NCBI RefSeq assembly: GCF_902459465.1
Contig: NC_047072.1
Span: 14,803,267-14,867,266 of the forward strand
DNA: 64,000 nucleotides
Direction: 5' to 3'
From: Asterias rubens
Taxonomy: Eukaryota > Echinodermata > Asteroidea > Forcipulatida > Asteriidae
Positions 24,224 through 36,842 of this stretch are shown here, one piece after another. Position 1 is the first letter of the stretch. Every line of letters begins with the position of its first letter. The position numbers were made by a program, and so were the translations under genes. The notes beneath the pieces were generated by a model, which was given only the letters and a program-made list of their open reading frames with translations, searched no databases and was not told the DNA's origin.

Positions 24224-26499
24224 CATTTTTTAGTTGAGATGTTCTTTATCAACTGTAAGATGTGTGATGCTAGGGCTGGCCCAGTGTGATTTTACTGCTT
24301 TTAATGTGACAAAGGATCCGTTCTGCTGGGCTCAAATGCCTCTGATGGCTGATTGATGTTTGGTCCTCACAATACAATAGAACGGCATTTATATTCAACC
24401 TGGAAATCTTTGGATCTAAATGGCTTGTTTTACATAGACCCCTTGTACCATCTGCCCATGGTCTGCCATTTTGGGAATTAAAATGCATGTAAAGATAGCA
24501 ACGTGAACAGTGACCTGACATCAACAGAATCAGTGATTGTGATGTTCATGTATGCCTCGTATTGGAAAACATTTGGCGTAAGTGCAACACCTATTACATT
24601 TTTCCATTGAAATAACAACCCTACATGTAGCTATTATAAATTTATTGATAGAGCTATGCAAGTACATGATAATCATCAGGAGAATATACCTTTCATGTTA
24701 CAAGTATAATACTTAGGTTGTATGAAAAACATTAGTACCTTCATCATACCTTCTTCAGTACCTTCTTCAAAATATCTTCATATTTTCTCTGTCGCAAATT
24801 TTGGAAAAATCCATTCTTCTAAGATATTTTTTTAACATGATTTGTTTTGCATATTTCATCATTCCCTCCATCAGGACATTCAACAAAAACTCTTTGTGTG
24901 AAATAGATTTAATGTCATTTTATATAATAGCTCTAAAAATGAATACAAATTTAGCTTTTAAAGTATTTAATAATATGTCTGCTGAAAGCAGTCGAATACT
25001 CCAGAGTGTGTGTACTTGTATATTTTAGAATTCTATTTATGTGCCTCGGAGAAGTAAATTTCTTCTTGAATGAGAATTTTTTGTGAAAAAATGAATTTCT
25101 AAAATGTTGCTACTTTAAATTGATCAAAACTACTTGATATAAAATAACTGAACAACAAAAACAAGACGAGCATCTACAAAGGTTTGTTTTTCAAATGAAT
25201 GTTTTTATTTCTTGCTGACCTCATCATCTATCATACATTATAAAACAGTGGTGGGATAGTAGTCATGAGCTTTGCATGAAAACTTTCTCAGGTAAATTTT
25301 TTTCTCTGAGCAGAGGCCTTTTCCAGAACTGCATCCTGATAGGCCTATATGTATTGTAATTGAATAAAGTAACTAATATAAAAACTTACATAAGATCGTC
25401 TTGATTCATGATTTTATCACAACATTAAAATAATCGCAACATTAAAAAAGAAAAGTTCTTGAGAGATTGTCTAGTGTTTAAAAAGCATTATTTTGTGCAA
25501 ATAAAAACCATTTCTTCTCACAATCCCGCTTTTCATGCACTAAAGAATACCACACAAAACATTTCCTTTTTATTGAAAGAGTTTTGTATGCACTGTATTG
25601 TCTTTATTTAAAGGCAGTGGACACTTTTGGTAATTACTCAAAATAAGTATTAGCATAAAACCTTACTTGGTACGAGTAATGGGGAGAGGTTGAAAGTATA
25701 AAACTTTGTGAGAAACGGCTCCCTCTGAAGTAACATAGTTTTCGAGAAAGAAGTAATTTTCCACGAATTTGATTTTGAGACCTCAGAATTAGATTTTGAG
25801 GTCTCGAAATCAAGCATCTGAAAGCACGGAACTTCGTGTGACAAGGGTTGTTTTTCTTTCATTATTATCTCACAAGTTTGACAACCAATTGAGCTCAATT
25901 TTGCACAGGTTTGTTATATTATGTTCAGATACACCAAGTGAGAAGACTGGTCTTTGACAATTACCAATAGTGTCCAGTGTCTTTAACAAAGTATTGACTG
26001 GCTTATTGACAAAAAGTCAGCTACCATAGCTCACCCATGCAATGCATTAGGTGTGTTCTCACAAATGATGACTTTGTGGAAGTTTGCAACTGTTATGATG
26101 AGCCAGTTTTAAATATGTCTTCCCTTGTCTATTTTGTAGCTTTATCATGTACCTATTAGGGAGTATACTTTACATTTCATGTTGTGTTTCTGTACTGATA
26201 CTGTTAAAGCCACCACAGGCATTGAACTTGGCTTTTGAAGGGGCACAGCAATTTGCCTCTGGTAAGGGGCACTCTATGAGCAAAATGAAAGTTTGTGTCA
26301 TTTTTTTTTCAAATGGCACCTCAGCAAAAGCATATGGCGCAACTGCTGTGAGTTATTTCAAGGCCCGCCACCACATTGTGTAATGTTGCGTTTTAAACAT
26401 AATGGGTATCAGTCCAAGACGCAAGGTCAAAACAAGGAATGCTGTTATATGTTCCTTCTCCATCCTTCCTTAAGCTCACATGTTAAAAATGTCTTTCTT
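24224..26499. other. Convergent spacer between DONSON and SON (3' UTRs)
   Basis: The 2.3 kb between the two stop codons should hold both 3' UTRs. AATAAA for DONSON is seen near 25363. A complete foldback element fills 25607-25986. No other gene was recognised. Confidence 0.6.
25607..25986. repeat. 380-bp foldback element, AAGGCAGTGGACAC family
   Basis: Ends TTTAAAGGCAGTGGACACTT and GTGTCCAGTGTCTTTAA are imperfect inverted repeats; inside are the phrases GGTAATTACTCAAAATAAG and GACAATTACCAATAGTGTCC. End fragments of the same family lie at 4758-4800 and 38923-38955, and 14528-14895 is a diverged relative. I recall this element as very abundant in starfish genomes. Confidence 0.85.
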
Positions 26500-29400
26500 T
26501 CATAATGATACGCAGCTATCCGCTGGGATGAGCCCCATTTTCTGCAGAGCAGCGGCAGCGGCTTGTGCCTTGGCTTGTTTTTTGTTGGGGCATGACACAC
26601 TGGGTTGATACTCCTCATTGTTGATTCGCACCTGGAGTAATAAAAATAAATACATTTGATAACCATTATATCATCAAAGTGTATGAAAGTCTTGTTGTCA
26701 AACCTGACCCCTACTTCCACTCTGTTAGGCTTTCTCAGGCTACATTTGGTTATTGCGAGTATAATGTATACTAAACCCAACTACTCTTCATGACATGGGA
26801 CTTGCCTTAAAGATAAAGCTCTTCTTGTGGGCTGGTCCTTTGTCTTCCACCAGATCAAAAGAGGGTGGTGACCACTTTCGCTTGTTGCAGATTTCCATGA
26901 GTGCAGAGACGGGATGCTTCCCTGATAAATCTTTGAAGATGGCCTTAGGGACTTGGTTCTTCTTGCGGCGTTGCTCATCTTCAGCTACAAGACCTGAGAT
27001 GAGAAGTATAAAGCAAGCATTGAGTGACCAACTTGATAAATACCACTATTTTCAATTGCAACCTTCTGTACTTACCCATACATCCCCTCAATGGTCGCAC
27101 TTACCGTGGTAAGCACTCCTTTTCTTCTATTATTAAGGTCAAATTTGTAGTATACTTTATGATTAAGTTTTTTTTAAATACTGTGTAGTCGGGTTGATTT
27201 ACAGTGGACATTTTGTATGAGGCATTTTAATTTATCTTAATCTGACCCCTTGAAAAAAAACTAACATGTGTCTGTGTAAAGTTATTTACCATGTCACTCA
27301 AAAACCGTACTATTAAGTCAAAGAACTAACCCAGGGTAATTTGACAATTGGCATGCTCTTTGGCTAGTGTTTAATAAGGAGCTTGAAACGTTGACATCTT
27401 TGGGTGAAATATTTGGCGGAGTACACTTTTGTGGACAAACATAATATTTTAGAACAGTGCAGTGTCTTTATGCACAGTTTTATAATGAATTAACCACTGG
27501 CTTGTCTTACACCTCTAAATAACATTTAAAATAAAAGAGTTATGAAACTAAACATGTCGCAATTACATCACTTCGGTACCTTTTCTGTCTGTTTTGACGT
27601 CCAGTGCCAGCGGTTCCAAGACTCCTTCATTATTCTTGCCAAGACCTTCTCCTTGCTTCCATCCCATCTTGGCCATCAGCATGGCCCCCACGCCTCCCTT
27701 CAAAGGAGTCTGGTTGTGAAACATATCCTGTAGCAATACCGAAAAGTTTCAATGTTGGGGAAGGTAAGGGGAGACAATGGAAAACAATGTGTTATAATGT
27801 GCATTAAAATATCCCAATTTACAAACATTGTTTTATAACGGAATAGGTTTTAAGACTGACTATTCTGCTAGTGTTTCATTAAAATCATATCACTTTCACA
27901 CCAGATCTAAGAATGATCAAAAAAGGGTCGTCTATTAGGATTTACCCAAGAAACCATTGCACTTGCCTTTTTGCAAATGTTTTGCAGTTGAATTTGAATG
28001 TATTGTTCTTTGCCAAAGACTTGAATTTTCTGCAACTTTCTTTCAACTTAAATAATGTCCAAAACGATGTTACTTAACTAAAATACTTTGTACTTGTAAG
28101 GGTCTCTGCTTTATAAGACACCTTTCATGAAACCTTCAACACTCGCACAATATTTCACATGTTATCATCGCTAATAGTTTAGCTTAACTAATAGTTTAGC
28201 TTAACTAATAGTTTAGCTTAACAAAGTAGAAACTAAACTGATCTGTTGGAACTACTAATAATTGCATGTTGAAAACACTCCATAAATAGATTCTGCCTTG
28301 TCATTGGTTTAGAGTGCATCACATGACATGTACTATACCCGTAGCAACCAATGTAATGTATCAATAGTAACTGAGGTACAGTACCAGTAGCAACAATCGT
28401 ACTACACATGTAGCAGTGCTAGCTTCTTGGTACCTAGAAGTCAAGGCAGAATTTATATATGGGGATGTTATACAACAAATATGGACTGCTTTTACTCATG
28501 CTATGGTTTAACAGACTCCCTCAGTGAACCCAATCAGGGATAGATAAAGTGCTCCTGGGATCACCTTAGAAGTTGCAGTTTCCATAGCACTCGGAGGAGT
28601 CTATATTTGTGTACTAGTTGATTTGTATAAGAGTTATTTTAAGCACACAAGTGAACCTCCCATTTTGCCAAGACAAAAAGGGTAAACAACATAATATAGT
28701 TGCGTTCGATTCCAGCATCTATCAGACACATGTATGCTTAAATTACCTCTTACCTACCCATACCGCGTTGTACATTATCAATCCGATCTCTCCGTCGCAC
28801 AGTTTATTTCAAGTCAGATGGATCTTCCAGAGAGAGCTGCAATGTGCTTGGTAACGTTTGCCTGTAACAAGTTTCCAGTGTTGTCAAGAGTGCTGCCCAC
28901 ACCCATGGCAGGAGTGGAATAGACCTCTCCTGTCATGGGTGCATGTGTACATTGGGTGGATTTATTACGGGTTCAAGGGGTGGTGTATAGGGTACTGCAA
29001 CAATCTATCTATAAGTGGGTGCTCACCAATGCTACAAGTCCCTAGTTCCCTAACTGTATATTAGTATCATTAGTAGGCACTAAGAAAGCAAGAGTAGTGC
29101 CTTTTTATTTGAGAATAAGCCCCATCACAAGTTCAGTAACTTTAGGCAGCATCAGGTAACTTTGGCTATAGCTATGGCTTTATATGCCTTTTCAGCAATC
29201 CAGTCATAACACAGCTACAGTAAAAATGGATATACTTTTTAAAGTGTAACTATTCTATGTAGCATTACATTTCAAGGTGATCTGTCTATAGAATTAAGAA
29301 TAAAGGGATAGTACAATCCCTTATATGAAGTGGGATTTAACAGTAGAGGTACTATGGCAGCACTCTTGTGACAAGTAACATACAATTTGAGCAAGGGAGG

Positions 29401-32400
29401 CCAAGTTCAGGGAAATGTTCAGCCAGAACGGCAAAGCTCCCCCCCCTCAGAAACAAGGGGGGAGTATTTGTAACTCAAAAGACAGCAAAGTTAGGAATGA
29501 TCATGAAACAATATGGATTCTGTACCATGGGTTTTAAAACTTGAGTGGGTCAGGCTCAGCAGCCCCTTAGTGCATTTATGGAGTTTTAAAAACTATTCGA
29601 TTCCACATGTTGGAAAGAACAATTGGAGGAACTTCAAGTAGATTGTTCTGTATAGTCTGAGAGCTATAAATGTCATTATAATGATAATAAACTGAATTAA
29701 ATGATAAAGATTGTGTTTCAACCATGTTTATCACTTTTACAGTTTTGAAACAAACCAGCAACAAATCTTCACAATTTCTTTACCAATGTGCCACATTACT
29801 ATGTTAACCAACAACATTGTTTACAGACTCAACTGATCACAAGCCTCCCTTTACTAGTTGGCCAGTCCCCTGCTCAAATTGAACTGGAAACCTGCTAGGG
29901 TTCATACACACATATATCTTCTAAAACTACATCTAACTAGAGAAAGTAAAGAAATTTCAAGCCACAAAATGACTTCGAAATTTTCCTATAGGGCTTTTTA
30001 TTGTTTGACAAACATAGGAGATTGAGAAATAGTGTTTGTATAATTTAAAATGGACCCCACTGAAAAATAAAGATAAAAACTGAAGTTAACATTGGATTTT
30101 AATCTCCCCCGGTTATAAAATGGACTTTTGTGAATGTCAATATAGTGCAGACAATTGGAACGCAAAGGTTAATAAGAATTCAGAGACAATTGTGTAGCTA
30201 ACCTTCTTTGCCCATGCCTGAGCTCTTGGGTCCGAGTTGGCAAGTTGCTCAGGGCGGAGTGTTCGCAATCCGGTATCACCGGTAAACATTCCTGGCTTCT
30301 GCTTACACATTGTCCAGTTACGAATCTGCGCAAAACAAATTTAATGCAAACAATAAAAATTCTTTATTCAAATATTCTAGTTATTACATTTTCATGAAAA
30401 ACACTTCTTTGTTTCTGTATACTTATCCCTTAGCGCTAAATTCAGCAGCTTTGGCTTGTATGCTCCTCAGGGAGTTGAGAAAGTTTGAGGAATGGTTTTA
30501 GTACTTCTGATGAACAGGGATTTTAAAGTTGTATGTACAAGTATTATTATTGTTATTAACTAATGTAACTTGAAATGACTTTGTTGCACCGACAGATTTA
30601 CAGAAAAGTGGATGAGAAAAGACTGGATGTAAAACTTTCTGATGATGCCAGCAGGTAACATACAATCCTTTGAACAATTTATGAAAAAAATGATTTAGTT
30701 TGTACCTGTGTCTGAGCCTTATGCATGACTGATAAAGCCTCCACATCATTAGGGTTACTCTCAAGCCGTCTTGCTGCCTTAAGTCTTGCCGATACCATCG
30801 CTGCAATGTCGACTTTCTGTTAAGATACAATCAGAAAACATCTGGGTTAGCAGCTCTTGTTTATGAAGTAGCCTTTTATTTGCCAATGTTACAACGGAAA
30901 ATTAGTAACTTTCTTTTTGATTACAAAATGTGAAGTTTGTGCAAGTGTCTTGTACATTTTCTCTGAACTAGATTGCATATATTGTTCCTTCCTCCTGTGC
31001 ATATATTGTTTCCTTCCTGTGCATATATTGTTCCTTCCTGTGCATATATTGTTCCTTTACTAATTTATTTGGGTTTACTGTCTTAATGTTTTGCCATTTT
31101 TACTCTTCAGATTGTTTTGTAAGGTCCTTGTACTTTCATTTGTTTTGATTGCTGTATATTTTCCTGTTGTAAAATTTTAATATTTTTATAACTACTTTGT
31201 TATGCGCTTGTGTACATTTTATGGAATGGGCGCAATATAAATGAATAAATTATAATAATTTTTATTGTATTACTTTGTGAAGCATGTACCTGAATTGGAA
31301 CTTCCTCAAACACTGGTTCTACTTTCTTTGGTTGAACTGGAGGCACTGCAGCTACTCCTATAGGAACTGGCAACTGTGCTGCGTGTGCAGCTGTGTGTAC
31401 CTCTGCTGCCCTTTGAACGGCAGCTGCAGCAGTTACAGCTGCATATTCAGCAGCAGCGGCTGCAGCAGGTATGGCAGAAGCTGCAGCGATGGCACTAGTG
31501 GATGGCAAAGCTCCAGCTATTATTCCAGCAAAGGTTAGAGGAGCTTGTGGCATTGGAATGACGGGTGCTGTAACAACAGGCGTTGCAGCAGGGATTGCAG
31601 CAGCAGGGATTGCAGCAACAGGGATTGCAGCAACAGCAGTTGGTACATTAGTGGTGAGTGGTGGTGGCATAGCAGCTGCAGCTACTGCTGCATCAGGAGC
31701 TACTGCAGGGGGAGCTACAACTGCTGCAACAACTGGTTGCATTGATGTTTCTGTGTGTGTAAACAAAAGTACAAATTAATTGTTGTTGTAAGCGGCAATT
31801 TCTACAACTCCATCATCAATATCATTTACAGTGGTAAAACAATACTGGATTTGCCAATTTCAATTGATGACGATAGTGACAAATTTGTCTTCATCTCAGA
31901 AATGCATCTGTGAAAAATAAAACCAGAATTTGCTACAGATTTTTTTGGAAAAAAAACCAAAAAAACAATATACAGGCCTCGAATTACACGCAGGCCATGG
32001 AGGCCCCCTGGATTTAGGTTTCCCATTAGATTTTTCAATGGGAATGCCCTTTGCAAAATGAAAATGCCCTTGTCCTTTCAACATGTTCAAGATGAAATTC
32101 CAGACCTGAATATAGATAGCGAGACCTACCAGTGGCTGTTAATGTTGCACCCACAGCTGCTACTGTTGCTTCTGCAGATGTCATTGTAGTAATCCCAGGG
32201 ATAGGTATTATCTTAGTAGTTGGTTTAGCTACAGGGTCCATCATTTTGGGTTTCTTCTCCACAGCTATCCAATCTCCATAGGGATTGAGTCCCAACTCAT
32301 CCTCTTTCTTACGGTGTTGGGAGCCGCTTGAGACGGGGAAGGTCAGGCGGAGCATCTCTTTGTCTTGGATTGGCTTCTGGACAGCATTCTGGTAAAACAA

Positions 32401-35400
32401 ATTTTTCACAATAATTTGCTAAGCAGGAATAAACAAGAGACCAAGAAGCTCATTCCCTTGGTGCCCTTGAAATGCTACAGTATGCTACAGTAGAAATTTA
32501 CATTTCCTCATAGGGTGCCCTTTACCAAGAAGAAAATGCCTTGGTGCCCTTGCCCTTTCAAAAATGAAGCATACGGGCCCTCCTTTGTACTATGGTTCCT
32601 ACAGCCTGTCAAGGCCAAGCCGGTCTTGAGCCATGAACAAAGTCATCACCACCCCCCTCCCTCCCCCATCAACAAGAGGCACATGTTTTCTTACCTTGAT
32701 ATTCATCACAATCCCCAGTGGAGCTTCCCTGACTTTGAATGGATGCCTGATAAATGGTTCATCATTCTCTTCATCTGAACCAACGGGTCTGTTAACAGGT
32801 GAATCATCAGAGTCGGAGTAGTCCTTCTGCTTGCTGGAGATCTCCTTACAAACAGCCGTTAACTCTGCAACACTTCTCCCCTCTGCAAGATATTCAGTTT
32901 TAATAGACTTTTTAAAGAAAGATAAATAAATATGTGATTTGTGCAATGCATGTACAGTTTGTAAACATAAATCCAACCCGTGGTAATTGGGTGCTTGGCG
33001 CAATGGTTCATGTGTGACTGATTTAGCTCCCAACAAACTGGAATGCACTTCAAGAGTTCAGTGAATGAGTTGTCCCAACAGCTTGTCCATAGAACGTCTT
33101 GCTTGATGAGAAATTAAGTATTGTCATACTTGATTTTTATAAAACACATGGTTTATATAAAACACAACAAGTAAATTTGGGGGTCTGCTGCAATTTCAAG
33201 CACTTGCCGAAAGATACTGCAACAAAGCCAACAAAATTACCTGTTGTGTTTTGTAACCCTTTTGTTGGGAATCGTTAGAGTGGACGGTTACAATCATTGC
33301 AATTGCCAAAAACTTACCTTTTTTATCAACTCTTGTTACAGTACTTTTTGGAGTCAACTTCATGTACGGCGGAAACTCCCCACTCTGCATTTTGGCATAG
33401 GCATTGGCTTTAGCAATCTCAAGCAGTTTAGCTTTGTCAATTCTAAACTCATCAACCTTATAAGGAGATCTTGAGCGAGATCGCCGTCTGTGCTTTAAGT
33501 CACGATTTGAGTAATGCATGTCATATGTCCTTTTTCCATAGTAATCTCTTTCTCTTGAGTTGGATTTGTGTTTGTGATCTCTTGGTGATTTGGATCGGGA
33601 TCTTGATGAATGACGTCGCTTCTTGTGAGATGATGATTTATGTATTGATGGGGATTGAGACCTGGAACGTGACTTATGCTTCCTCTTACTGCTGCTTTTA
33701 CTCTTTTCATCCTTTTCATCCCCTTTATCTTTGTGTTTACTTTTATGTTTCTTGTCATGTTTGTGTTTTTTCTCCGTCTCTAAGTTCACCACTTCAGCAC
33801 CATCCTCTTTGTCCTGTGCATCTTCCTTATCTTTTGATTTTGATTTCTTTTTGTTTTTGTCCTTATGCTCTTTCTTGTCTTTGTCTTTTTTCTTCTCCTT
33901 CTTGCTCTTGTCCTTGTGTTTATCCTTGTCTTTTGGTGATTCTTTATCCTTAACCTTTTCCTTATGCTTATGTTTCTTATGTTTGTGTTTCTTGTGTTTC
34001 TTTGATTTCTTTGTGTTCTCATCTTTAATTTCTCCACTTGAGTATGAGTCTTTGTCGTCTTCTTTGTTACTCTTTATCTCCCCTTCTCCTTCTTCATCAT
34101 CACTCTCACTAGATGGAGACAACTCTCCCTCTTCATACACCTTCCTCCAGGGCTTCCCGTCTTTCATCTCTGCATCATCCTCATTTTCACTGTCATCTGA
34201 ACTACTTCCTTCATCATCGTCATCTTCTTCCTTTTCCTCAGCTGCATCTTCCTTTTTCTCCTTTAATACTTCAGTTTCAATTGTCTTTGTAAAGAGCTTG
34301 ATAGTTATTTTCTTGTCTTTGCTGTCTTTACTGGTGACGTCTGCTTTCTTTTGATTTGGTTCCTTCACCTTTGCATCTGTTTCTGTTTCATTGATGTACG
34401 ACTCTTTTTCTGAAGGCTTCATTTGTTTATTCTCACTCTCGACTGTTTCTTGGGATGGTGTATGATCTGTTTGTTCATTGATTTGCGCTTCATCTTCAGG
34501 TTTTCCTTTGGTTTCTTTATTTTCAGTTGTTTCTTCTTGAACACCGTTTTTGTTGCTTTGTATGATCATGTCCTCAGTGGTATCCCTAAAAATAGATAAT
34601 CAAATAAAATGCAAGTTAAATAAAAGATGCAGGGGTTATCACAGAATAGCAGGAACTACATTGAGCACCACCTCAGAATTTTGTTCAATCAACCTGGCTT
34701 CACCTACAAGGTTTGTTTGACGTTGATTTAATGTAACAATTTTGAATTATTAAACTTTCATGATTGACTGCTCAAACATTGGATGAAAAATAGCCCAGGT
34801 TGCATGCAACGCGACAGAGTCCAGGGTATAAAGGTCCTGTACCATTGGCCTGTACTCCTACGACCGAAAATTTGAGTACAGCGCGCAAGTTACTGGGTCT
34901 TACTCCAAGCCATGCAACTATGAGCTCACACTATCACACTATCACATACTTCATGATGATCACATCGCTAATTTCCTCCAGGGATATATTTGTTACTGCT
35001 GAGCTCATCGAAAATGCATTGTATTTGTATTCGTGGTTTCCAGTACCAGACGAGTGTCCATATGTTTTGTACACAAAGCACGGATTGGGTATTTTTTCTT
35101 TCCAGGACGAACGTGTGCAGATAATTATCCACGTTTGTCCTGGGAAAAAAATACGCGCACGACCCCCCCACCCATCACAACAGGCTGGGCATGTGGTCAA
35201 CCCCCCCCCCCCCCAAATCATGCCTATGCCCCTCCCCCTTTCCCCAGACCCGGGGCGTGCGAGTGTAAAAATGTACGAATTCAATTCTTTTGTATTGTGT
35301 CAATAAACGTTCGATCTATAGTAACATATACAACTGTACAGGTTTGTTTGAGCTTACTCGGTTCCTTGTTTTTCCTTGAGTTCCTGCATTTTTTGCAACG

Positions 35401-35434
35401 AAAAAGTTCGTAGCACCTCGTCCAGACTGGCCAT
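26500..35434 (-). CDS. SON: SON, RS-rich splicing cofactor with G-patch and dsRBD
   Basis: Ten minus-strand exons: 35358-35434, 33318-34585, 32695-32882, 32130-32388, 31290-31750, 30706-30816, 30203-30325, 27580-27727, 26806-26993, 26500-26631; 984 residues, phases consistent. SON is a nuclear-speckle scaffold that promotes splicing of weak introns. Seen: N-terminus MASLDEVLRTFSLQKMQEL, similar to the vertebrate start; a large acidic then Lys/Arg-Ser domain (exon 2) ending RIDKAKLLEIAKANAYAKMQ, a SON hallmark; FPVSSGSQHRKKEDEL (exon 4); an Ala/Pro/Val-rich exon of about 150 residues (exon 5); a G-patch GVGAMLMAKMGWKQGEGLGK (exon 8); and a C-terminal dsRBD, SGKHPVSALMEICNKRKW plus YQPSVSCPNKKQAKAQ. 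The protein is under half the human length and lacks the long tandem-repeat region. The last intron has a GC donor (AAG|GCAAGT). Confidence 0.96.
28172..28222. repeat. Three perfect tandem copies of a 17-bp unit
   Basis: TAATAGTTTAGCTTAAC repeated three times, within a SON intron. Confidence 0.95.
30965..31265 (+). repeat. Short tandem repeat and retroposon-like 3' tail
   Basis: Four copies of a unit of about 21 bp (TGCATATATTGTTCCTTCC, about 30975-31057) are followed by sequence ending GAATGGGCGCAATATAAATG and a TTATAATAAT run (31200-31262). GCGCnATATAAATG plus a TAA-rich end is typical of non-LTR or SINE 3' tails. Lies in a SON intron. Confidence 0.5.
32445..32580 (+). repeat. Dispersed repeat (TGCCCTTTACCAAG family), copy 2
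   Basis: Shares TTTCCTCATAGGGTGCCCTT and neighbouring sequence with 23565-23725. Lies in a SON intron. Confidence 0.65.
35089..35155. repeat. Imperfect foldback in SON intron 1
   Basis: Arms TATTTTTTCTTTCCAGGACG and CGTTTGTCCTGGGAAAAAAA (reverse complementary with a few mismatches, about 26 bp) surround TGCAGATAATTATC. A poly-C tract follows at about 35201-35214. Confidence 0.7.
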
Positions 35435-35970
35435 TTTGGTTTTCATGCAAGTAAAGTGGCACCAGCCCGTCAAGGGTTGTTGAACATTTTTTGTACGGGT
35501 AATCTTCTGTATTAAAAGAAGTAAAAACTACTATAATACATTTTAAAGCAAAAAATGTTGCAAGTATTTTGTTTAATATTTATTAAAAAATCTTGAAATT
35601 AATTTGTTAACTTCATAATAAAAGCAATGGGATATCTTTACTACTTATTCTTCTCTTCTAAAAAACAAACACCCTTTTAAAACATGGACTCGCCCAATTA
35701 GAGTTAGTGTGTACTCTGACACCCTGTCTTCTTGTCGTATGCACTGCATGCATTCCGTCGTAAAGCAAATGCCTCTGCATTCTACAAAGTACACAACAAA
35801 TTTAACACATGAGAGTACGTGCGTACGTGTAATGGTCCCATGGTCTGCTGATTTTAGTGAACGGTACGTGAATTATTCGCTAAAACAAAGTACGTTTTAT
35901 TGGGTTATATAAAATAGTTCTAAATAAATATGCATTTTTTTTATTCTCGTAAACTTTAAGCCTAAAGGCT

Positions 35971-36057
35971 GCAGCGCTGGTAGCCCCACTTGTGTGGCCA
36001 AAGGATAGCTGAACAGGATTCTTAATCCTTGGCCACACAAGTGGGGCTACAGTGCTG
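35971..36057. repeat. Hairpin/foldback with about 25-bp arms
   Basis: GTAGCCCCACTTGTGTGGCC (left) and GGCCACACAAGTGGGGCTAC (right) pair, continuing to AAGGAT/ATCCTT with one bulged A, around a short AT-rich loop. Confidence 0.85.
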
Positions 36058-36147
36058 GTGGCCTGGAATGGAAAGGACTTCTTGCAAATTGTGAAATTAT
36101 TTGATTGAATTGTTTCACAGTTTCATCCCCCAAATGTGATAAAGGTT

Positions 36148-36289
36148 GGATAACTTTCCGTATGGCGCCACCACCTTTTCACTAATTTTTACAAAAAGGG
36201 ATATCTCATTTGAGGTAAATTACTTATATTATAATACTATATTATTTCAATCAAATGAAAAAGTGGTGGCGCCATACAGAAACTTTTCC
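36148..36289. repeat. 142-bp MITE, GTATGGCGCCACCACTTTTT family, copy 2
   Basis: Same ends and core phrase as 4392-4522, with a slightly longer AT-rich centre. Its right end abuts the 550-bp element copy 2. Confidence 0.85.
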
Positions 36290-36294
36290 GTTTT

Positions 36295-36842
36295 GCTATT
36301 TTCCTATTGGTGGAGAGCGCGTCACGTGGGTGTGTATATAAAACATTGATAAACCTTTGTTTATGACCAGTAAAAAGTGTTGAAACATGGGCACGACACA
36401 TGAGCTTGCACCTGTTCTTATAAGACAGTTTCTTCATTCCTTTTGATCGAGAGCAACGGCTGAAACAGTTGTGCCATGGCCCACATCACGCGATACGCGC
36501 GACGTGCACAGCATTCCCTTATAAGGAGTTATTTACCTGAGGGCGGCGGAGGGCTTTACCATTTCATAGCTGGAGGGGTGTTGTGTTGAAAGAAATCATT
36601 GAATTTTGCATTTATTTTACTTTTTGACCAAAAAGTGTTTATGGAAAGGTATTTATGAATGGGAATCAAAGTGTGTTGAATCAGTTTTCAACTAGTGTAG
36701 TAGTTTAAACCCGCCGAGGCCTGGTTCTTGATAATTTACCTCGACTTTGTCTCGGTAAAATTATCAAGAACCAGGCCTCGTTGGGATTAAACCAATAGTT
36801 GAAAACCTCTTCACCACCATTGATTCCCTTAGTATTACTTTT
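36295..36842 (-). repeat. About 550-bp dispersed element, copy 2 (inverted)
   Basis: Reverse-complement match to 18988-19545 over nearly its full length, e.g. CCTATTGGTGGAGAG, TTTATGACCAGTAAAAAGTG, GGAGGGGTGTTGTGTTGAAA and the CAAGAACCAGGCCTCG palindrome arms. It seems truncated at its left end, where it meets the MITE. Confidence 0.8.

Noticed and set aside
31471-31779. Plus-strand Ala/Gly-rich frame of 102 codons
   Set aside because: Antisense of the Ala-rich SON exon 5, which fits the phase-consistent SON gene model.
33471-34354. Plus-strand open frames of 160 and 207 codons rich in Leu, Ser, Phe and Cys
   Set aside because: They are the antisense shadow of the Lys/Arg/Glu/Ser-rich SON exon; no start context or family similarity.
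34800-35306. 168-codon plus-strand frame upstream of SON exon 2
   Set aside because: Lies in SON intron 1 across a foldback and poly-C tract; no family similarity.
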